Position numbers and translations under genes: made by a program. Positions 8,144 through 8,228 of a DNA stretch of 8,228 nt are shown here, in pieces. The notes under the pieces were generated by a model. The model saw only the letters and a program-made list of their open reading frames with translations, searched no databases and had not been told where the DNA came from. How positions within the stretch are numbered: the stretch's first letter is position 1; each line of letters opens with the position of its first letter. This stretch comes from a bacterium (GTDB lineage: Bacteria; Margulisbacteria; Marinamargulisbacteria; UBA6595), in NCBI GenBank assembly GCA_027621615.1, contig JAQCBC010000028.1, positions 1 to 8,228 of the forward strand, given 5' to 3'.

Positions 8144-8228
8144 TTAGGGAGATATATGTTGTGAACAGCTTTTATTAAGTGTTACATAACCAATGATGCG
8201 ATATACCCGTTTATGTTTTGTCAGGGTA
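8144..8228 (+). other. Start of the 16S-23S internal transcribed spacer
   Basis: 85 bases after the 16S end, AT-rich (TTAGGGAGATATATG onward). No tRNA gene begins within it; the usual tRNA-Ile or tRNA-Ala, if present, would lie beyond the window. I found only short chance-level complementarity to the 16S leader (TGTTTTGT at 8214-8221 against ACAAAACA at 6596-6603), so a processing stem is not proven. Confidence 0.75.

Noticed and set aside
8144..8228. tRNA gene in the spacer
   Set aside because: No acceptor stem, D-loop or T-loop pattern is visible before the window ends.

Overview
The window (about 8.2 kb) carries the distal end of an aerobic respiratory operon, a lone tryptophan-biosynthesis gene and the start of a ribosomal RNA operon, all on the + strand. 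Every recognisable gene belongs to a known family. I see no mobile element, CRISPR array, toxin-antitoxin pair or phage gene.

Organism: a bacterium that respires oxygen through alternative complex III (ACIII, Act) and an A2-type caa3 cytochrome c oxidase. The 16S gene is complete and clearly bacterial, with the usual universal-primer sites and an intact anti-Shine-Dalgarno end, but its variable regions do not read as a common proteobacterium, Bacteroidetes or Firmicutes member. My unverified guess is a poorly sampled lineage, possibly a non-photosynthetic relative of Cyanobacteria such as the Margulisbacteria group. A database search with 6610-8143 would settle this.

Layout. 1-765: 3' part of actF, the second quinone-binding membrane subunit of ACIII (5' end outside the window). 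758-1060: a 100-residue single-span membrane protein with a conserved-looking C-terminal motif. 1041-1832: a SCO/SenC copper chaperone. 1829-2785: coxB, subunit II with a CuA site and a fused C-terminal cytochrome c domain. 2785-4392: coxA, the catalytic subunit. 4385-5023: coxC. 5028-5399: coxD. Genes from actF to coxC overlap by 1-20 bases, and coxD follows coxC after 4 bases, so this is almost certainly one translationally coupled transcript. 5438-6427: trpD, 38 bases after coxD, with no Shine-Dalgarno and a 14-bp palindrome touching its start codon. 6428-6609: AT-rich rRNA leader with a near-consensus sigma70 promoter (TTGACA, 17-base spacer, TATTAT). 6610-8143: 16S rRNA. 8144-8228: start of the internal transcribed spacer.

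How the genes work together: ACIII oxidises quinol and passes electrons to a c-type cytochrome or directly to the cytochrome c domain fused to CoxB. From there they go through CuA to heme a and the heme a3-CuB centre of CoxA, where O2 is reduced and protons are pumped. The SCO protein probably delivers copper to CuA. Putting ACIII, SCO and caa3 genes in one operon agrees with the physical ACIII-oxidase supercomplexes known in some bacteria. trpD serves an unrelated pathway; I see no other trp gene here.
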